Shown here piece after piece: positions 26,758 through 37,677 of a stretch of DNA of 64,000 bases. A model generated the notes under the pieces. It was not told the origin of the DNA. It ran no database searches and saw only the letters and a program-made list of their open reading frames with translations. The DNA comes from Bacteroides sp. (GTDB lineage: Bacteria > Bacteroidota > Bacteroidia > Bacteroidales > Muribaculaceae): NCBI GenBank assembly GCA_023665145.1, contig JAMPEM010000006.1, positions 36,065-100,064 on the forward strand, written 5' to 3'. A program made the position numbers and the translations under genes. How positions within the stretch are numbered: the first letter of the stretch is position 1; each line of letters opens with the position of its first letter.

Positions 26758-29700
26758 TTACTGGTTCACATTACGTCCGCAGCAATTCTTATATTTCTTG
26801 CCGCTACCACATGGACATGGGTCATTACGGCCTATTTTCGGACCTGCTTTCACCGGAGTGCGCTGGGGTTGCGGACGATTAACACTGGCCGCAGCTTGAC
26901 GTTGTGCACTTTCTCCGGGATAAGTATCACGAGTTGTCGAATAGTTGGCATAGGGATTGGGTACACTCCGCTGTGCATATTCACGACGAATCTGTTGCTG
27001 AGCCATCTGTGCATGTTGCACTGCGGCACGACGCTGTTGCTCCTCGGCTTGTTGCGCCTGCTGCTGTTCGGCTGCCTTCTTTGCCTCTTCATAATCAGGC
27101 ACTGCCAACTTTCCACGCATCAGTGTTGACACCGATTTAGAATTCATCTCCCAAAGCATCTTCTTCCAAAGTTCGTATGCCTCAAGCTTATAAATAACGA
27201 GCGGATCTTTCTGCTCATATGAAGCATTCTGAACTGAATGGCGCAACTCATCCATTTCGCGCAACTGTTCCTGCCAAGCCTTGTCGATTGAGGATAGGAG
27301 CACCGCCTTTTCCCATGCCTTTGTTATAGGCTTGCAATCTTTTGCATATGCCTCCTCAATATCTGTACGGATATTGAAGACCCTGCGACCGTCAGTCACC
27401 GGAACACCTACCAATCCTTTTGCTCCGCGCTCCTCCACAAATTCCTTGATATACGGAGCAGCGCTGCGGGCCATATTTTCCTCCTTGCGGCGCAATGTGG
27501 ACATGGCTTGCTCGGCAAGTGCATCAATAAGATCATCTGTAGACATCTTATTATATTCCTGTTCTGTAAAGGGCACCTCGATAGCAAACGATTTACGCAC
27601 CATCTCGTCAAATTCAGGGAAATTATTGCTCTCAGTCACAATATGCTCTGCCACCTTAAATACCATATTGGCAATATCGGTGCCGATGCGCTCTCCCTTC
27701 AAGGCATTCTGGCGACGTCCATACACACCTTTTCTTTGAGCATTCATCACATCGTCATATTCCACAAGACGTTTACGAATACCGAAGTTATTCTCTTCGA
27801 CACGTTTCTGGGCATTCTCTATAGAGCGGGTCACCATCTTACTCTCTATCATATCCCCTTCCTTGAATCCAAGCGAGTCAAGTGTTTTTACTACTCGCTC
27901 GTTGGCAAACAGACGCATCACCGTGTCTTCAAATGAGACGAAGAATACTGACGAACCCGGATCTCCCTGACGTCCGGCACGACCGCGGAGCTGACGGTCA
28001 ACACGGCGGCTCTCGTGACGTTCCGTACCGATGATGGCAAGCCCCCCGGCATCTTTAACTTCCTGAGGCAGCTTGATGTCGGTACCACGGCCGGCCATAT
28101 TAGTTGCTATGGTCACCGTCCCGGCTTTACCTGCTTGTGCTACAATGTCTGCTTCCTTCTGATGCAATTTCGCATTGAGCACCTGATGAGGAATCTTTCT
28201 CAATTTTAGCATCTTGGAAAGCAATTCTGAGATCTCCACTGATGTCGTACCGACAAGTACGGGACGGCCGGCATCCACCATGGTCTGCACCTCCTCTATA
28301 ATGGCTGCATATTTCTCCTTCTTGGTGCGATATACATGATCGTTCTGGTCATTTCGCTGCACCGGGCGATTGGTCGGTATCTCTATTACCTCAAGCTTAT
28401 ATATGTCATAAAACTCACCGGCTTCGGTCATAGCGGTACCTGTCATACCCGCAAGCTTGCGATACATGCGGAAATAATTCTGCAATGTTATTGTAGCGTA
28501 GGTCTGTGTGGCTGCTTCAACTTTCACACCCTCCTTGGCTTCAATCGCCTGATGAAGTCCGTCGCTGTATCGACGTCCCTCCATGATACGACCGGTCTGC
28601 TCATCTACAATTTTAATCTTATTGTCGTCGATGACATATTCTACATCCTTATCAAAGAGAGTATATGCTTTAAGAAGCTGATTGACAGTATGCACACGCT
28701 CTGCTTTTACAGCATAGTTCTGTAATAGAGTGTCTTTCTCCTCCTGTTTCTGCTCATCGGTTTTCTCTCCGGTATCTACCTGGCTCAATTGTGATGCTAT
28801 ATCTGGTAGTACGAAGAATTCCGGATCTTGGGTAGTACCGGTCAACACCTCGATACCCTTGTCTGTCAGCTCTATACTGTGATTCTTTTCGTCAATTACA
28901 AAATAGAGAGGCTCGACGGCAATCGGCATTTCCCGGTTGTTATCCTGCATATATTTTGCTTCCGTTTTCAAGAGGATTTGCTTGATACCCTCTTCACTCA
29001 AATAACGAATAAGTGGATTGTGTTTCGGAAGTGCTTTATAGACACGGAAGAGCGACAAACCACCTTCTTCAAGAAGTTTGTCAGCTGTAAGCGGTTTCTT
29101 ATTGGGATTTTCGGGATCCGGTTTATCGAATTTTGCAATCTCCTTAGGATCACCGCTTTGTGCTGCAGCAATCTTTGTCTTCGCATCAAGCAGAAGAGTC
29201 TGAGCGAGTTTACGTTGAGCGGAAACTACCTTTTCCACATTGGGTTTGAACTCGTTAAACATCTGATCATCCCCCTTTGGCACCGGCCCGGAAATAATCA
29301 GAGGGGTTCTTGCATCATCGATTAACACTGAGTCCACCTCATCGACAATTGCATAATAGTGTTCTTCACGCTGCACGAGGTCTTCCGGCAGTGTAGCCAT
29401 ATTGTCGCGCAGATAATCAAAGCCAAACTCATTGTTTGTACCGAATGTGATGTCACAATTATATGCACGTCGACGTTCAGCACTGTTAGGCTCAGTCTTG
29501 TCTATACAGTCTACTGTAAGTCCATGGAATTGGTAAAGCGGACCCATCCACTCGGAGTCACGTTTAGCCAGATAGTCATTGACCGTTACTACATGCACAC
29601 CCTCACCGGTCAATGCATTAAGGAATACCGGCAATGTAGCGACAAGGGTCTTACCCTCACCGGTAGCCATCTCCGCAATATTATTGGATGCTTTATCACC

Positions 29701-30267
29701 ATTGAGGATACCATGTAGCACCATACCTCCAATAAGCTGCACGTCATAATGCACCATGTCCCAACGGGTCAAATTGCCTCCGGCTACCCATTCATTCTTG
29801 TAAATAGCCTTATCACCCTCGATGGTAATAAAATCTTTCCCGGCTACTGCCAATGCTTTATCAGCATCAGAGGCGGTCACCTCTACTGTATCATTTTGGG
29901 CAAAACGGCGGGCTGTCTCTTTTACAACAGCAAAAACTTCCGGAAGGACCTGATCAAGTTTCTGTGCATACATCTTGAACATATCCTCCTTAAGGTCATC
30001 TATTTTTTTCCAGAGCGGCTCGCGTTTGTCATAATCGAGCGTCTCGATTTCTGCACGAATTTCCGCCATCTGATTCTTATATTCCTTTGCTGTCCCACGT
30101 ATATCATCGCGAATCACGTTGATACGTTGACGAAGCTCATCGTTGGAGATTTTTTCTATCTCTCGCGATATCGGGTTAATCTCTTTCTCCAGACGATTCC
30201 ACAGCGGACGCACTGCGCGCTCGCTCTGATCTCCGAAGAGTTTTTTCATTATTGATGAAAATCCCAT
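26758..30267 (-). CDS. secA: Preprotein translocase ATPase SecA
   Basis: Motor of general secretion. Over 1169 residues: DEAD motor with [15 protein letters not shown] (Walker A, about 200-214), [20 protein letters not shown], the long Bacteroidetes insertions in the first nucleotide-binding domain, [17 protein letters not shown] in the second motor domain, helical scaffold, a Gln/Ala-rich linker (about 1075-1110) and the C-terminal zinc motif [15 protein letters not shown]. The length is at the upper end for the phylum. A -7 box TAACTTTG lies at 30394-30387, so it has its own promoter; the PNGase F-type gene follows closely. Confidence 0.97.
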   Translation of the reverse strand: MGFSSIMKKLFGDQSERAVRPLWNRLEKEINPISREIEKISNDELRQRINVIRDDIRGTAKEYKNQMAEIRAEIETLDYDKREPLWKKIDDLKEDMFKMYAQKLDQVLPEVFAVVKETARRFAQNDTVEVTASDADKALAVAGKDFITIEGDKAIYKNEWVAGGNLTRWDMVHYDVQLIGGMVLHGILNGDKASNNIAEMATGEGKTLVATLPVFLNALTGEGVHVVTVNDYLAKRDSEWMGPLYQFHGLTVDCIDKTEPNSAERRRAYNCDITFGTNNEFGFDYLRDNMATLPEDLVQREEHYYAIVDEVDSVLIDDARTPLIISGPVPKGDDQMFNEFKPNVEKVVSAQRKLAQTLLLDAKTKIAAAQSGDPKEIAKFDKPDPENPNKKPLTADKLLEEGGLSLFRVYKALPKHNPLIRYLSEEGIKQILLKTEAKYMQDNNREMPIAVEPLYFVIDEKNHSIELTDKGIEVLTGTTQDPEFFVLPDIASQLSQVDTGEKTDEQKQEEKDTLLQNYAVKAERVHTVNQLLKAYTLFDKDVEYVIDDNKIKIVDEQTGRIMEGRRYSDGLHQAIEAKEGVKVEAATQTYATITLQNYFRMYRKLAGMTGTAMTEAGEFYDIYKLEVIEIPTNRPVQRNDQNDHVYRTKKEKYAAIIEEVQTMVDAGRPVLVGTTSVEISELLSKMLKLRKIPHQVLNAKLHQKEADIVAQAGKAGTVTIATNMAGRGTDIKLPQEVKDAGGLAIIGTERHESRRVDRQLRGRAGRQGDPGSSVFFVSFEDTVMRLFANERVVKTLDSLGFKEGDMIESKMVTRSIENAQKRVEENNFGIRKRLVEYDDVMNAQRKGVYGRRQNALKGERIGTDIANMVFKVAEHIVTESNNFPEFDEMVRKSFAIEVPFTEQEYNKMSTDDLIDALAEQAMSTLRRKEENMARSAAPYIKEFVEERGAKGLVGVPVTDGRRVFNIRTDIEEAYAKDCKPITKAWEKAVLLSSIDKAWQEQLREMDELRHSVQNASYEQKDPLVIYKLEAYELWKKMLWEMNSKSVSTLMRGKLAVPDYEEAKKAAEQQQAQQAEEQQRRAAVQHAQMAQQQIRREYAQRSVPNPYANYSTTRDTYPGESAQRQAAASVNRPQPQRTPVKAGPKIGRNDPCPCGSGKKYKNCCGRNVNQ

Positions 30268-30386
30268 CTATTCTGTAATTATTTATAGCAGGCAAGCGAT
30301 TGATTTACAAGCTCTTCTCAAACACCATTCCGATTTGAGACATACCGTAATCACTTGCTAAAGTTTTATTAATTGAATTATCGCAC

Positions 30387-30394
30387 AAAGTTAC
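30387..30394 (-). promoter_or_regulatory. Promoter -7 box of secA
   Basis: TAACTTTG on the minus strand, about 120 nt before the secA ATG; the -33 element is only a partial match. Confidence 0.5.
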
Positions 30395-30459
30395 AAAAAA
30401 TGTGCGAGTTATGAAAGGAAACGAAGCCGGCTATTTGCAGAAATATCTCAATTGAGCTG

Positions 30460-32082
30460 TTATTTTTGCGGCATCGTGAGGATTAGGGGGCGTCCTGTAG
30501 CGCCATTGGGACTGCGAATACGCAATATTTGTGTGATGGTCGGAGCTATTGCTTCAGCATTGACTGTGGATGATACAGTTCTTGGTTCAATGCCGGGACC
30601 CATGAAGAAAGCCGGCGACACAGTCCCTGCCATTGTGACTGTCTTTACGTTGACCGGATAACTAAAATCATCTGTTATGATCCATCCGGGCAAGTATGTG
30701 ACGATTAAATCTCCGGCTGTTTTGGAATCAACACTAAGATTAAGACGTTGTGCTTCTTCACTAAGCGGGGATAAGATATCTCGAAGGGTGAAGACACTTT
30801 TTATCCCACTCATTTTCATAAGAAAATCCCTCGCTTCCATAGCTACGTCCGCCACGTTAAGCCCTTTCCGCTCTATAATCTTCGAATCAAGATATATCTG
30901 CGAGTTTGCAAATTGGCTTACATAATCTGCATTGCCAAAACGTGCACTGAGAAAGGCGTTCAGCAATGAGGCAGCCCGTTTGGTGGAAAACTCGCCTCCG
31001 GGAATTTTGTATTTTGAATTATCCACCGGAGGGTCATTGTAATACCCTGTAGACGATACTACTACAAGCGTATTCTCCAAACCTGCTGATTTGTCGATAG
31101 CTTTAAAAAGTCGTGCCAATTGAGAATCAAGACGTACGTATGCGTCTTGTTGCTCCATAGAATAATCTGTACCGGAAGTTACAGCCGAAGGATTCAGACA
31201 ATATCCGATATTGAGAACATCAAGAGGCTCACCGAGCACTGAAGCCTTACCGGTTGAACCCGAATACCTTGTGCCCAACTTCATCGTTTCCAAACAATTG
31301 ATGGCCAAGTCCGTTATCTCTCTATTGGCCATCGGTGACGCTGCAAACCTCGTGTAGGCATCACGTCCCGATGTAAATGTATATCGGAAAGGATGCTGCC
31401 GTTGTGCCGCGCTGATATTCAGATATTTGTCAGAGCTAAGTGAGGGAGTCCAAATTATTGTGTCAACGCGTCGTGACAGCGGTGATCGATAATTGCGTTC
31501 CGATACGGGAGTCGGCAGCTCTTTATAGAAAGAGGATGAGGCCCATTTTCCGGTATTGGAATCAATCCATATCGCTCCATTTCCGGCATGTCCGGCAAGA
31601 ATCAATGCTTGCTGAGGATCTGCCGCAATGGAATAAATAAGGGAAAGACCATTACCGTTAACAGCTATTTCATCCGTTACGGTAGAAAGTCTTAAACCCT
31701 CCGGAGATAGGGTCTCGGATGTCGCGTTACCGGAATATTTGCTGTCAGTCAACGTCTTTATCATACGTCGCTGCTCCGGATCAAATATTGAAGCAGCAGG
31801 CACACCGTTAATCGATCCGTTTGCACCGGTCATCAATATGGCTGTGGAATTGGCAATATCCGGATTATCGTTGCCGAAATTCACATCCCGAAGGTAGGTG
31901 CTTTGGTGAATTAACCTATTGAATCCATCCGGACCGAAAAGCGATTGGAGATACTCCAAATCTGCCGTCCTCAATTGGTCAATAACAATGTTTACCACAA
32001 GTTTGGGACGATTCGTCCCGGCTTGCAGCATTGCATTGAATCCTACCAATCCAACAATGACGGATGTCAATAATCGATTCAT
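30460..32082 (-). CDS. PafA-like alkaline-phosphatase-superfamily protein, probably lacking the catalytic metal site
   Basis: 540 residues with signal peptide (MNRLLTSVIVGLVGFNAMLQA). The fold is that of the PafA/type I phosphodiesterase group: VVNIVIDQLRTADLEYL (first Asp at 35), ILMTGANGSINGVPAAS and AYVRLDSQLARLFKAID all align with family blocks. However, the usual ADHG zinc motif after that block reads VSSTGYYND, no D-x3-H pair is seen before it, and the residue at the nucleophile position does not look like Thr/Ser. It may be an inactive relative. It ends an operon rluB-asnS-DUF4105-this gene (12 bp gap). Confidence 0.75.
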   Translation of the reverse strand: MNRLLTSVIVGLVGFNAMLQAGTNRPKLVVNIVIDQLRTADLEYLQSLFGPDGFNRLIHQSTYLRDVNFGNDNPDIANSTAILMTGANGSINGVPAASIFDPEQRRMIKTLTDSKYSGNATSETLSPEGLRLSTVTDEIAVNGNGLSLIYSIAADPQQALILAGHAGNGAIWIDSNTGKWASSSFYKELPTPVSERNYRSPLSRRVDTIIWTPSLSSDKYLNISAAQRQHPFRYTFTSGRDAYTRFAASPMANREITDLAINCLETMKLGTRYSGSTGKASVLGEPLDVLNIGYCLNPSAVTSGTDYSMEQQDAYVRLDSQLARLFKAIDKSAGLENTLVVVSSTGYYNDPPVDNSKYKIPGGEFSTKRAASLLNAFLSARFGNADYVSQFANSQIYLDSKIIERKGLNVADVAMEARDFLMKMSGIKSVFTLRDILSPLSEEAQRLNLSVDSKTAGDLIVTYLPGWIITDDFSYPVNVKTVTMAGTVSPAFFMGPGIEPRTVSSTVNAEAIAPTITQILRIRSPNGATGRPLILTMPQK

Positions 32083-32093
32083 TTCTTAACAAC

Positions 32094-33458
32094 TTATTTG
32101 CGGGAACGGTTTGATTTACCGCGCGCACTGAAATTTAACGCTCCCTGTCTTCCTTTTGTTCGTTTAGAGGATGCTCTCATTCCATAGTGCGAATCATCAT
32201 CCTCCCATTTATTATAACTCGGATGAAAGGATAATATTGCATAACTTATGCTCATAATAAGTGTTGCAATCATGAGTGGAAAGAAAGCGGGATTGGCTGA
32301 TTGCGGCTGCATGGGCCAGATGACAAGCAGAGACAGGAGCACTACGCAATCAACTATACTCATTGACTTGCACAATATCCGCCCTTTATGCCACCAAATG
32401 AACAGTGGAAATATAAGTTGAAGAGGATTAAGCCAGAGTATCAAAAGATTAGGTGACGTTGCTTCATGACTTGACACAAAAACAAGGAAAGCAGACAGGC
32501 ATCCGGTAATACCCAACATTCCAAACCATATCGCATATCCCCATTTCCATAATCTTTTCTTGACAATGGATACTGCACTAAATATTATACAAATTATTAA
32601 AGCTGCGATACTTAGAGACATAGGTGTAAGATATGGTGATGTAGGAGGAAGAATTGCATCCTCTCTACCTTCTGTCAATACCCGCTCCGCTTTTACAAGC
32701 GGTCTTCCATCACCAAAATGAGCGTTTCTTGCCCGCTGCATAAGCATCATGGGGACAAACATATCGTCTCGTCCTGTCATCTCAGCATCCAATCCTGACC
32801 CAAGTGCAAGGTCAATTCCGAATTGATACCACGGATAGTTGGCATGGTAATGACGCATGGCATCGCGCCATGTCTCAAATCGATTCTCTTCCGGAAAGAT
32901 AATATTACCGGCAGCCACGCTGTCGAGTCGGGAGATGATTCGTGTCGAACAGTTATCTTTTATATAGTTATATCGGTAAGTATTGTTTTGCGGAAGCCCT
33001 TCTGTCTGAAGCATTTTCCTAAGAGCAATAGCCTGTTGGGGTGTAAGATTGAGATCCTGCTCCACTACCTTTGAGCCTCTATGAAGATACTCCGGTAAAA
33101 ACCATGCAAAGGGATAACCGCCCAGATGATAATCAGTCTCACCCTTTACGAACCTGTATACAAAATTAGGCTCGTTGAAATCAAATAGCCCGAAATTCCA
33201 GACAGAATCTGTTGTTGGAGTTTGCACCCTTATGGCCTCATGTCCGCAAAGCTCATAAATTTCCGGACCGGGGAAACATGTCACCAAACTGACCTTCACC
33301 GTATCATCCGAAACCACCTGTTGAGCTTGCCCGACATTGCTCAATGACTTAGACATCTGAGCTTTACGGGCCTCAACTATCGGAAAGAGGCAGAGGATGA
33401 TAAGAATCACCCCTGCCACTTTCTTTATAGCATTATTGTGAGATAAGCCGATTATCAT
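32094..33458 (-). CDS. DUF4105 (Lnb N-terminal periplasmic) membrane protein
   Basis: 454 residues from ATG 33458; a TTG at 33485 would overlap asnS and is less likely. A signal/anchor segment is followed by the DUF4105 domain (about 45-250) with VSLVTCFPGPEIYELCGHEAI, WNFGLFDFNEPNF and a conserved YNYIKDNCSTRI. Then come about five membrane segments (about 270-425) and a basic tail. The Cys/His/Asn pattern of the domain resembles a papain-like protease or amidase fold; that is inference. The role in the envelope is unknown. It starts 14 bp after the asnS stop. Confidence 0.85.
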   Translation of the reverse strand: MIIGLSHNNAIKKVAGVILIILCLFPIVEARKAQMSKSLSNVGQAQQVVSDDTVKVSLVTCFPGPEIYELCGHEAIRVQTPTTDSVWNFGLFDFNEPNFVYRFVKGETDYHLGGYPFAWFLPEYLHRGSKVVEQDLNLTPQQAIALRKMLQTEGLPQNNTYRYNYIKDNCSTRIISRLDSVAAGNIIFPEENRFETWRDAMRHYHANYPWYQFGIDLALGSGLDAEMTGRDDMFVPMMLMQRARNAHFGDGRPLVKAERVLTEGREDAILPPTSPYLTPMSLSIAALIICIIFSAVSIVKKRLWKWGYAIWFGMLGITGCLSAFLVFVSSHEATSPNLLILWLNPLQLIFPLFIWWHKGRILCKSMSIVDCVVLLSLLVIWPMQPQSANPAFFPLMIATLIMSISYAILSFHPSYNKWEDDDSHYGMRASSKRTKGRQGALNFSARGKSNRSRK

Positions 33459-33472
33459 CAATTTATGGCTTA

Positions 33473-34870
33473 TCAATATTCGCAATTGTTCGGATAACGC
33501 GGGAATGGTATCACGTCACGAATATTCTGCATTCCTGTCACAAAGAGAACAAGGCGCTCAAATCCGAGGCCAAAGCCGGAATGAGGAACAGTGCCGAAAC
33601 GTCGTGTATCGACATACCAGTCCATACCGGTCAATCCAAGCTCATTGACACGAGCCTCGAGTTTCTCAAGATTCTCTTCTCGCTGCGAACCTCCGATAAT
33701 TTCACCAATTTTCGGGAAAAGCACATCCATGGCACGTACTGTCTTGCCATCTTCGTTGAGCTTCATATAGAAGGCTTTTATCTCTTTCGGATAATCCGTA
33801 AGGATAACCGGCTTCTTGAAATGCTCCTCTACAAGATAACGTTCATGCTCCGATGCAAGATCTACCCCCCAGTATACAGGGAATTCAAATTTCTTGCCAC
33901 TCTGCTCAAGAATCTTGATACCCTCTGTGTAAGGAAGACGGACAAAGTCATTCTCAAGAACAAATTTGAGACGTTCCGGAAGTTCCTTATCAAAATGCTC
34001 GGCAAGGAATTCTATGTCATCTTTGCAGTTCTCAAGAGCATAGGAGATGCAATATTTAATAAATTCCTCTGCCAAATCCATATTGTCCTCAATCTCATAG
34101 AATGCCATTTCGGGCTCTATCATCCAAAATTCCGAGAGATGGCGAGGAGTGTTGCTGTTTTCAGCGCGGAATGTGGGGCCGAATGTATAGATGCAGCCAA
34201 GTGCCGTGGCTCCAAGCTCACCTTCGAGCTGACCTGAAACAGTCAGACATGTTTGCTTGCCGAAGAAATCAGAACTGAAATCTGTTTTCCCGTCTTCTGT
34301 TTTGGGAAGATTGTCAAGGTCAAGGGTTGTTACCTGAAATTGAGCACCGGCACCTTCACAATCCGATGCTGTGATAAGAGGTGTATGAAAATAATAGAAC
34401 CCCTTGTCGTTAAAGAATTTATGTATAGCGTAAGCAAGTGCGTGACGGATACGGAGCACAGCGCTGAAATAATTGGTGCGAGGACGCAAATGTGCTATTT
34501 CGCGAAGGAACTCCAATGAATGTCCTTTCTTTTGCAATGGGAACGTTTCGGGATTGGCTGTTCCATATACTTCTATTTCGGCAGCCTGAACTTCTACCGA
34601 CTGCCCCTTACCCTGAGAGGCAACAAGTTCACCTTGCACATGAATTGATGATCCGGTGGTAATAGTCTTAAGTTCCTCTTCGGAAAATTTTGCAAGGTCA
34701 ATTACTATTTGCAATGTCTTGATGGAAGTTCCGTCGTTAAGTGCAATAAACTGCACATGTTTGTTTCCTCTTCGGGTACGCACCCATCCTTTGACGTCCA
34801 CTTCAGTACCGACATACTTATCCGGTTCCTCAAAGATACGTCTTATGGTAGTTCTTTTGATAGATTTCAT
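33473..34870 (-). CDS. asnS: Asparagine--tRNA ligase
   Basis: 465-residue class IIb synthetase. The N-terminal OB-fold anticodon domain (about 10-110; [19 protein letters not shown]) is followed by the catalytic core with motif 2 (about 219-228; [21 protein letters not shown]) and motif 3 ([15 protein letters not shown] near the end). Start taken as ATG 34870. It lies between rluB and DUF4105 on one transcript. Presence of AsnRS indicates direct charging of Asn rather than sole reliance on GatCAB. Confidence 0.96.
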   Translation of the reverse strand: MKSIKRTTIRRIFEEPDKYVGTEVDVKGWVRTRRGNKHVQFIALNDGTSIKTLQIVIDLAKFSEEELKTITTGSSIHVQGELVASQGKGQSVEVQAAEIEVYGTANPETFPLQKKGHSLEFLREIAHLRPRTNYFSAVLRIRHALAYAIHKFFNDKGFYYFHTPLITASDCEGAGAQFQVTTLDLDNLPKTEDGKTDFSSDFFGKQTCLTVSGQLEGELGATALGCIYTFGPTFRAENSNTPRHLSEFWMIEPEMAFYEIEDNMDLAEEFIKYCISYALENCKDDIEFLAEHFDKELPERLKFVLENDFVRLPYTEGIKILEQSGKKFEFPVYWGVDLASEHERYLVEEHFKKPVILTDYPKEIKAFYMKLNEDGKTVRAMDVLFPKIGEIIGGSQREENLEKLEARVNELGLTGMDWYVDTRRFGTVPHSGFGLGFERLVLFVTGMQNIRDVIPFPRYPNNCEY

Positions 34871-34887
34871 CTTCAATGATATTTTTA

Positions 34888-36399
34888 TTATTCAAACGAA
34901 CCGCGACGTAAGAAATTCACTTCCTCTTGTGTGAGGTAACGCCAGCGGCCACGTGGAAGATTCTTCTTCGTCAGTCCGGCAAAATATACACGGTCAAGCT
35001 TGATGACACGATATCCGAGACTCTCAAAGATGCGGCGCACAATACGGTTTCTGCCCGAATGAATCTCTATTCCGGCTTGATTGCGATCCGTGTCGCTGAC
35101 ATAACTGATGGCATCTGCGTGTATTTCACCATCTTCAAGCTCTATGCCGTCTGCAATGCGCTGCATATCCTCTTCCGTGATATCCTTATCTGTCCAAACG
35201 TGATAAATCTTTTTCTTTACAAATTTGGGATGAGTCAGCTTGGAGGCAAGGTCACCATCATTGGTGAGCAAAAGGACACCGGTAGTGTTGCGGTCAAGAC
35301 GTCCTACAGGATATATACGTTCCTGACAAGCATTCTTCACCAAGTCAAGCACGGTGGTTCTTCCATTGGGATCGTCGCTGGTAGTGACACAATCTTTTGG
35401 TTTATTAAGAAGCACATAGCATTTCTTTTCAGGTGTCACTATACGATCCTCAAATTCCACCACATCATTTCTTGTGATTTTTGTGCCGAGCTCTGTCACT
35501 ACTTCACCATTCACTTTCACACGACCCTTCTGGATATATTCATCAGCCTCGCGACGTGAGCACAGACCGGAATTGGCCATATATTTATTAAGGCGAAGCA
35601 CTTCATTGGGATCGAAATCTTCGATAACATATTCTATCTGCTTCGGACGCGGAGTAAATCTCATCCCCGGTTTACGTTGCTGGAATCCACCGGGTCTGTT
35701 CTGTCGGTAGCCACCTTGATTTCGTTGCTGATACCCGTTATTGGGACGTTGCTGATAGCCACCTTGGCGTTGCTGATACCCGTTATTATGGCGAGGTTGA
35801 TAGCCACCCTCTTGATTGCGAGGCTGATAGCCGCCTTGATTATGTTGCTGATATCCGTTATTGGGGCGCTGCTGATAACCTCCCTGACGTGGTTGGTAGC
35901 CGTTATTTTGGTGAGAATACCCACCTTGACGAGGCTGATATCCATTATTTTGACGTGGCTGATAACCGTTATTTTGACGAGGCTGATAACCGTTGTTAGG
36001 ACGCTGTTGATAACCTCCCTGACGCGGCTGATAATTGTTGCGCTGCTGATAATTGTTGCGCTGCTGATAACCTCCCTGACGCGGTTGATAATTGTTACGC
36101 GGCTGATAGCCACCCTCATTATTATATTCACTTTGAGTCTTGTCTCCATCCTTTGAATCGGAAGGGTAATTGGGTCTCTCGTAATTATTGTAACGAGGGT
36201 AGGGATTATTACGTTGTTGGTAACCGTTATTATAAGGGCGCTGACAATCTGAGCGTGATGTTGAGTTTCGTTCTTCCGAATTCTCCTCGTGATTAAAGTT
36301 CACTTTTTCATAACGATCCGAGTCCTTAGAGGCATCCTGCATTGCACTTCCTAGCGATGCTCCGATACGTGGACGTTTTGGCTTCTTTTCAGTATCCAT
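34888..36399 (-). CDS. rluB: RluB-type 23S rRNA pseudouridine synthase with long repetitive N-terminal region
   Basis: 503 residues. The first about 255 are disordered and repetitive, built from units such as [16 protein letters not shown] and NNYQPRQGG (rich in Gly, Tyr, Gln, Arg, Asn). The folded part is an S4 RNA-binding domain (about 265-325; [22 protein letters not shown]) and a RsuA/RluB catalytic domain with [18 protein letters not shown] (catalytic Asp) and [17 protein letters not shown]. It makes a pseudouridine in 23S rRNA. The tail resembles the RGG-type extensions of RNA chaperones. First gene of its operon, with a long structured leader. Confidence 0.92.
   Translation of the reverse strand: MDTEKKPKRPRIGASLGSAMQDASKDSDRYEKVNFNHEENSEERNSTSRSDCQRPYNNGYQQRNNPYPRYNNYERPNYPSDSKDGDKTQSEYNNEGGYQPRNNYQPRQGGYQQRNNYQQRNNYQPRQGGYQQRPNNGYQPRQNNGYQPRQNNGYQPRQGGYSHQNNGYQPRQGGYQQRPNNGYQQHNQGGYQPRNQEGGYQPRHNNGYQQRQGGYQQRPNNGYQQRNQGGYRQNRPGGFQQRKPGMRFTPRPKQIEYVIEDFDPNEVLRLNKYMANSGLCSRREADEYIQKGRVKVNGEVVTELGTKITRNDVVEFEDRIVTPEKKCYVLLNKPKDCVTTSDDPNGRTTVLDLVKNACQERIYPVGRLDRNTTGVLLLTNDGDLASKLTHPKFVKKKIYHVWTDKDITEEDMQRIADGIELEDGEIHADAISYVSDTDRNQAGIEIHSGRNRIVRRIFESLGYRVIKLDRVYFAGLTKKNLPRGRWRYLTQEEVNFLRRGSFE
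35700..36250 (-). repeat. Coding repeat array inside rluB
   Basis: Degenerate 24-33 bp tandem units encode the Tyr-Gln-Pro/Gln-Arg-Gln/Pro-Asn-Gly motif about fifteen times. The units are in frame and vary in length, so they are a protein-coding low-complexity array, not CRISPR. Confidence 0.8.
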
Positions 36400-36549
36400 G
36401 TCTAAAATAGGTTTTTTACTTTATCCGAAGCATCTCTGCTTCGGCATGCAGATGGCCGAGAAATCGCTCCTCAGCTTGTAAGTTTTTCGTTTTTAACTAA
36501 TTACTAATAATTCAATTCTCTTTTTATAATTGATATTCCTTTTAGAGTG
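36400..36549 (-). promoter_or_regulatory. Structured 5' leader of rluB
   Basis: About 145 nt from the predicted transcription start to the ATG at 36399. It contains a perfect hairpin (CCGAAGCA, TCTC, TGCTTCGG, at 36425-36444) about 26 nt before the start codon. No known riboswitch was recognised. Confidence 0.45.
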
Positions 36550-36581
36550 CAAATATAATACGAAAATTAGTAATACACAAC
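36550..36581 (-). promoter_or_regulatory. Promoter of the rluB-asnS-DUF4105-PafA-like operon
   Basis: GTTG (36581-36578), 20 nt, TATATTTG (36557-36550). Between this promoter and the repeat at 36745 I see only AT-rich DNA with a short palindrome GTTGTACAAC (36664-36673). Confidence 0.7.
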
Positions 36582-36744
36582 ACTTTCCGTATTTTTTATC
36601 ACGGCTCAATAAAGTTACCAACTTGTGATAGTTGTTAAAGAGGTTATGTCGTTCATACGGGGAGTTGTACAACATACAATAATATGTTAAAATATATTTA
36701 TATATGCCACCTTAATGTTAATTAATCATAAATACAATAATTTA

Positions 36745-36863
36745 TTTTCTGTTTAATAACATAGTTTAAGAAAATTATATTACCTTTGCAATCGAGTTTT
36801 TCATGGTATTAGATTTTAAGGTTAACACAGAGATTGGTTGTCGTGATGACAATCAATTTTTTT
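36745..36863 (+). repeat. Inverted repeat copy A (119 bp), partner at 49142-49260
   Basis: Matches the reverse complement of 49142-49260 at 117 of 119 positions; the differences are at 36755 and 36791. It carries a promoter box and terminator and lies immediately beyond the 3' end of the trmH-like gene. Confidence 0.95.
36795..36863 (+). ncRNA. Predicted small RNA, copy A
   Basis: TACCTTTG (36781-36788) is a full -7 element; no clear TTTG sits 20 nt upstream. The predicted transcript of about 69 nt ends in a stem (ATTGGTTGTC 36833-36842 with GACAATCAAT 36848-36857, one G-U, loop GTGAT) followed by seven T, a textbook intrinsic terminator. There is no plus-strand ORF. The body is identical to copy B. 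It converges on trmH. The opposite strand carries a 9-codon ORF (MKNSIAKVI), noted as an alternative reading. Confidence 0.6.
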
Positions 36864-36878
36864 GTCCTACCTTTTCTC

Positions 36879-37667
36879 TCATCCTTTCGCAAGTGCATAG
36901 CAAGCTATAGCCGCTGCAGCTGCCACATTTAGGCTATCCACACCATGACTCATCGGTATAGTAACAGTATAATCACAATCAGCAATAGTTTGATTGCTCA
37001 ATCCTTCCCCTTCTGTTCCCATGACAAGAGCAAGCTTCTCGTGAGCGGTAAGCTGCGGATCTTCAAGAGATATCGAGTTATTACGCAGTGCGAGTGCCAC
37101 TGTCTTGAATCCATATTTTTTCACATCCGCGACATTTTCTATCCAACACCACGGTATCTGAAAGACTGTTCCCATAGAGACTCTAATTGCTCTGCGGTTG
37201 AGGGGATCGCAACTTGCCCGGGTCACCATTACGGCATCCATACCCAAAGCGGCTGCACAACGAAAGATGGCGCCGACATTGGTGGTGTCACATACCTGAT
37301 CAATTATTACTAACCTGCGGGACTTTCGGCATATATCTTCAATTTTCGGTAATTCATACCTCCGCATGGCGCAAAGCACGCCTCGCGTCAGTGCATAGCC
37401 GGTCAGTTCACAAAGCACTTCGCGAGACCCCGTATAAATAGGGATATCCGGCATGGATGCGATAATTGAAGCGGCATCACCTTCTATATGACGCTGCTCA
37501 CATAAAAGGCTTAACGGACGGCATCCTGCATCCAACGCACGTTGTATCACTTTGGGACTCTCGGCTATAAAGATATCGGGACACTCCCTGCGAAGATTTC
37601 GCTGAGTGAGTGCCCCGAAAATTGCCACCTCGGGAGTCCGGATATCCGTAATCTCGAGTATTTTCAT
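36879..37667 (-). CDS. TrmH/SpoU family RNA 2'-O-methyltransferase
   Basis: 262 residues. A short substrate-binding N-terminal domain is followed by the SPOUT knot with the three family motifs: NVGAIFRCAAALGMDAV (about 130-146), ALVMGTEGEGLS (about 216-227) and IPMSHGVDSLNVAAAAAI (about 240-257). It methylates ribose of a tRNA or rRNA nucleotide using S-adenosylmethionine; the exact target cannot be told from sequence. It is the last gene of the long minus-strand block, 10 bp after metG. Confidence 0.9.
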   Translation of the reverse strand: MKILEITDIRTPEVAIFGALTQRNLRRECPDIFIAESPKVIQRALDAGCRPLSLLCEQRHIEGDAASIIASMPDIPIYTGSREVLCELTGYALTRGVLCAMRRYELPKIEDICRKSRRLVIIDQVCDTTNVGAIFRCAAALGMDAVMVTRASCDPLNRRAIRVSMGTVFQIPWCWIENVADVKKYGFKTVALALRNNSISLEDPQLTAHEKLALVMGTEGEGLSNQTIADCDYTVTIPMSHGVDSLNVAAAAAIACYALAKG

Positions 37668-37677
37668 CTCTTTGAGT

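Noticed and set aside
35661-36156. Long ORFs in other frames and on the opposite strand of the rluB repeat arm
   Set aside because: Same artefact of a tandem coding repeat; the rluB frame has domain support.
35700-36250. Possible CRISPR array
   Set aside because: The repeats are degenerate, in frame, without constant-length unique spacers, and code for a low-complexity protein region; no cas gene is present.
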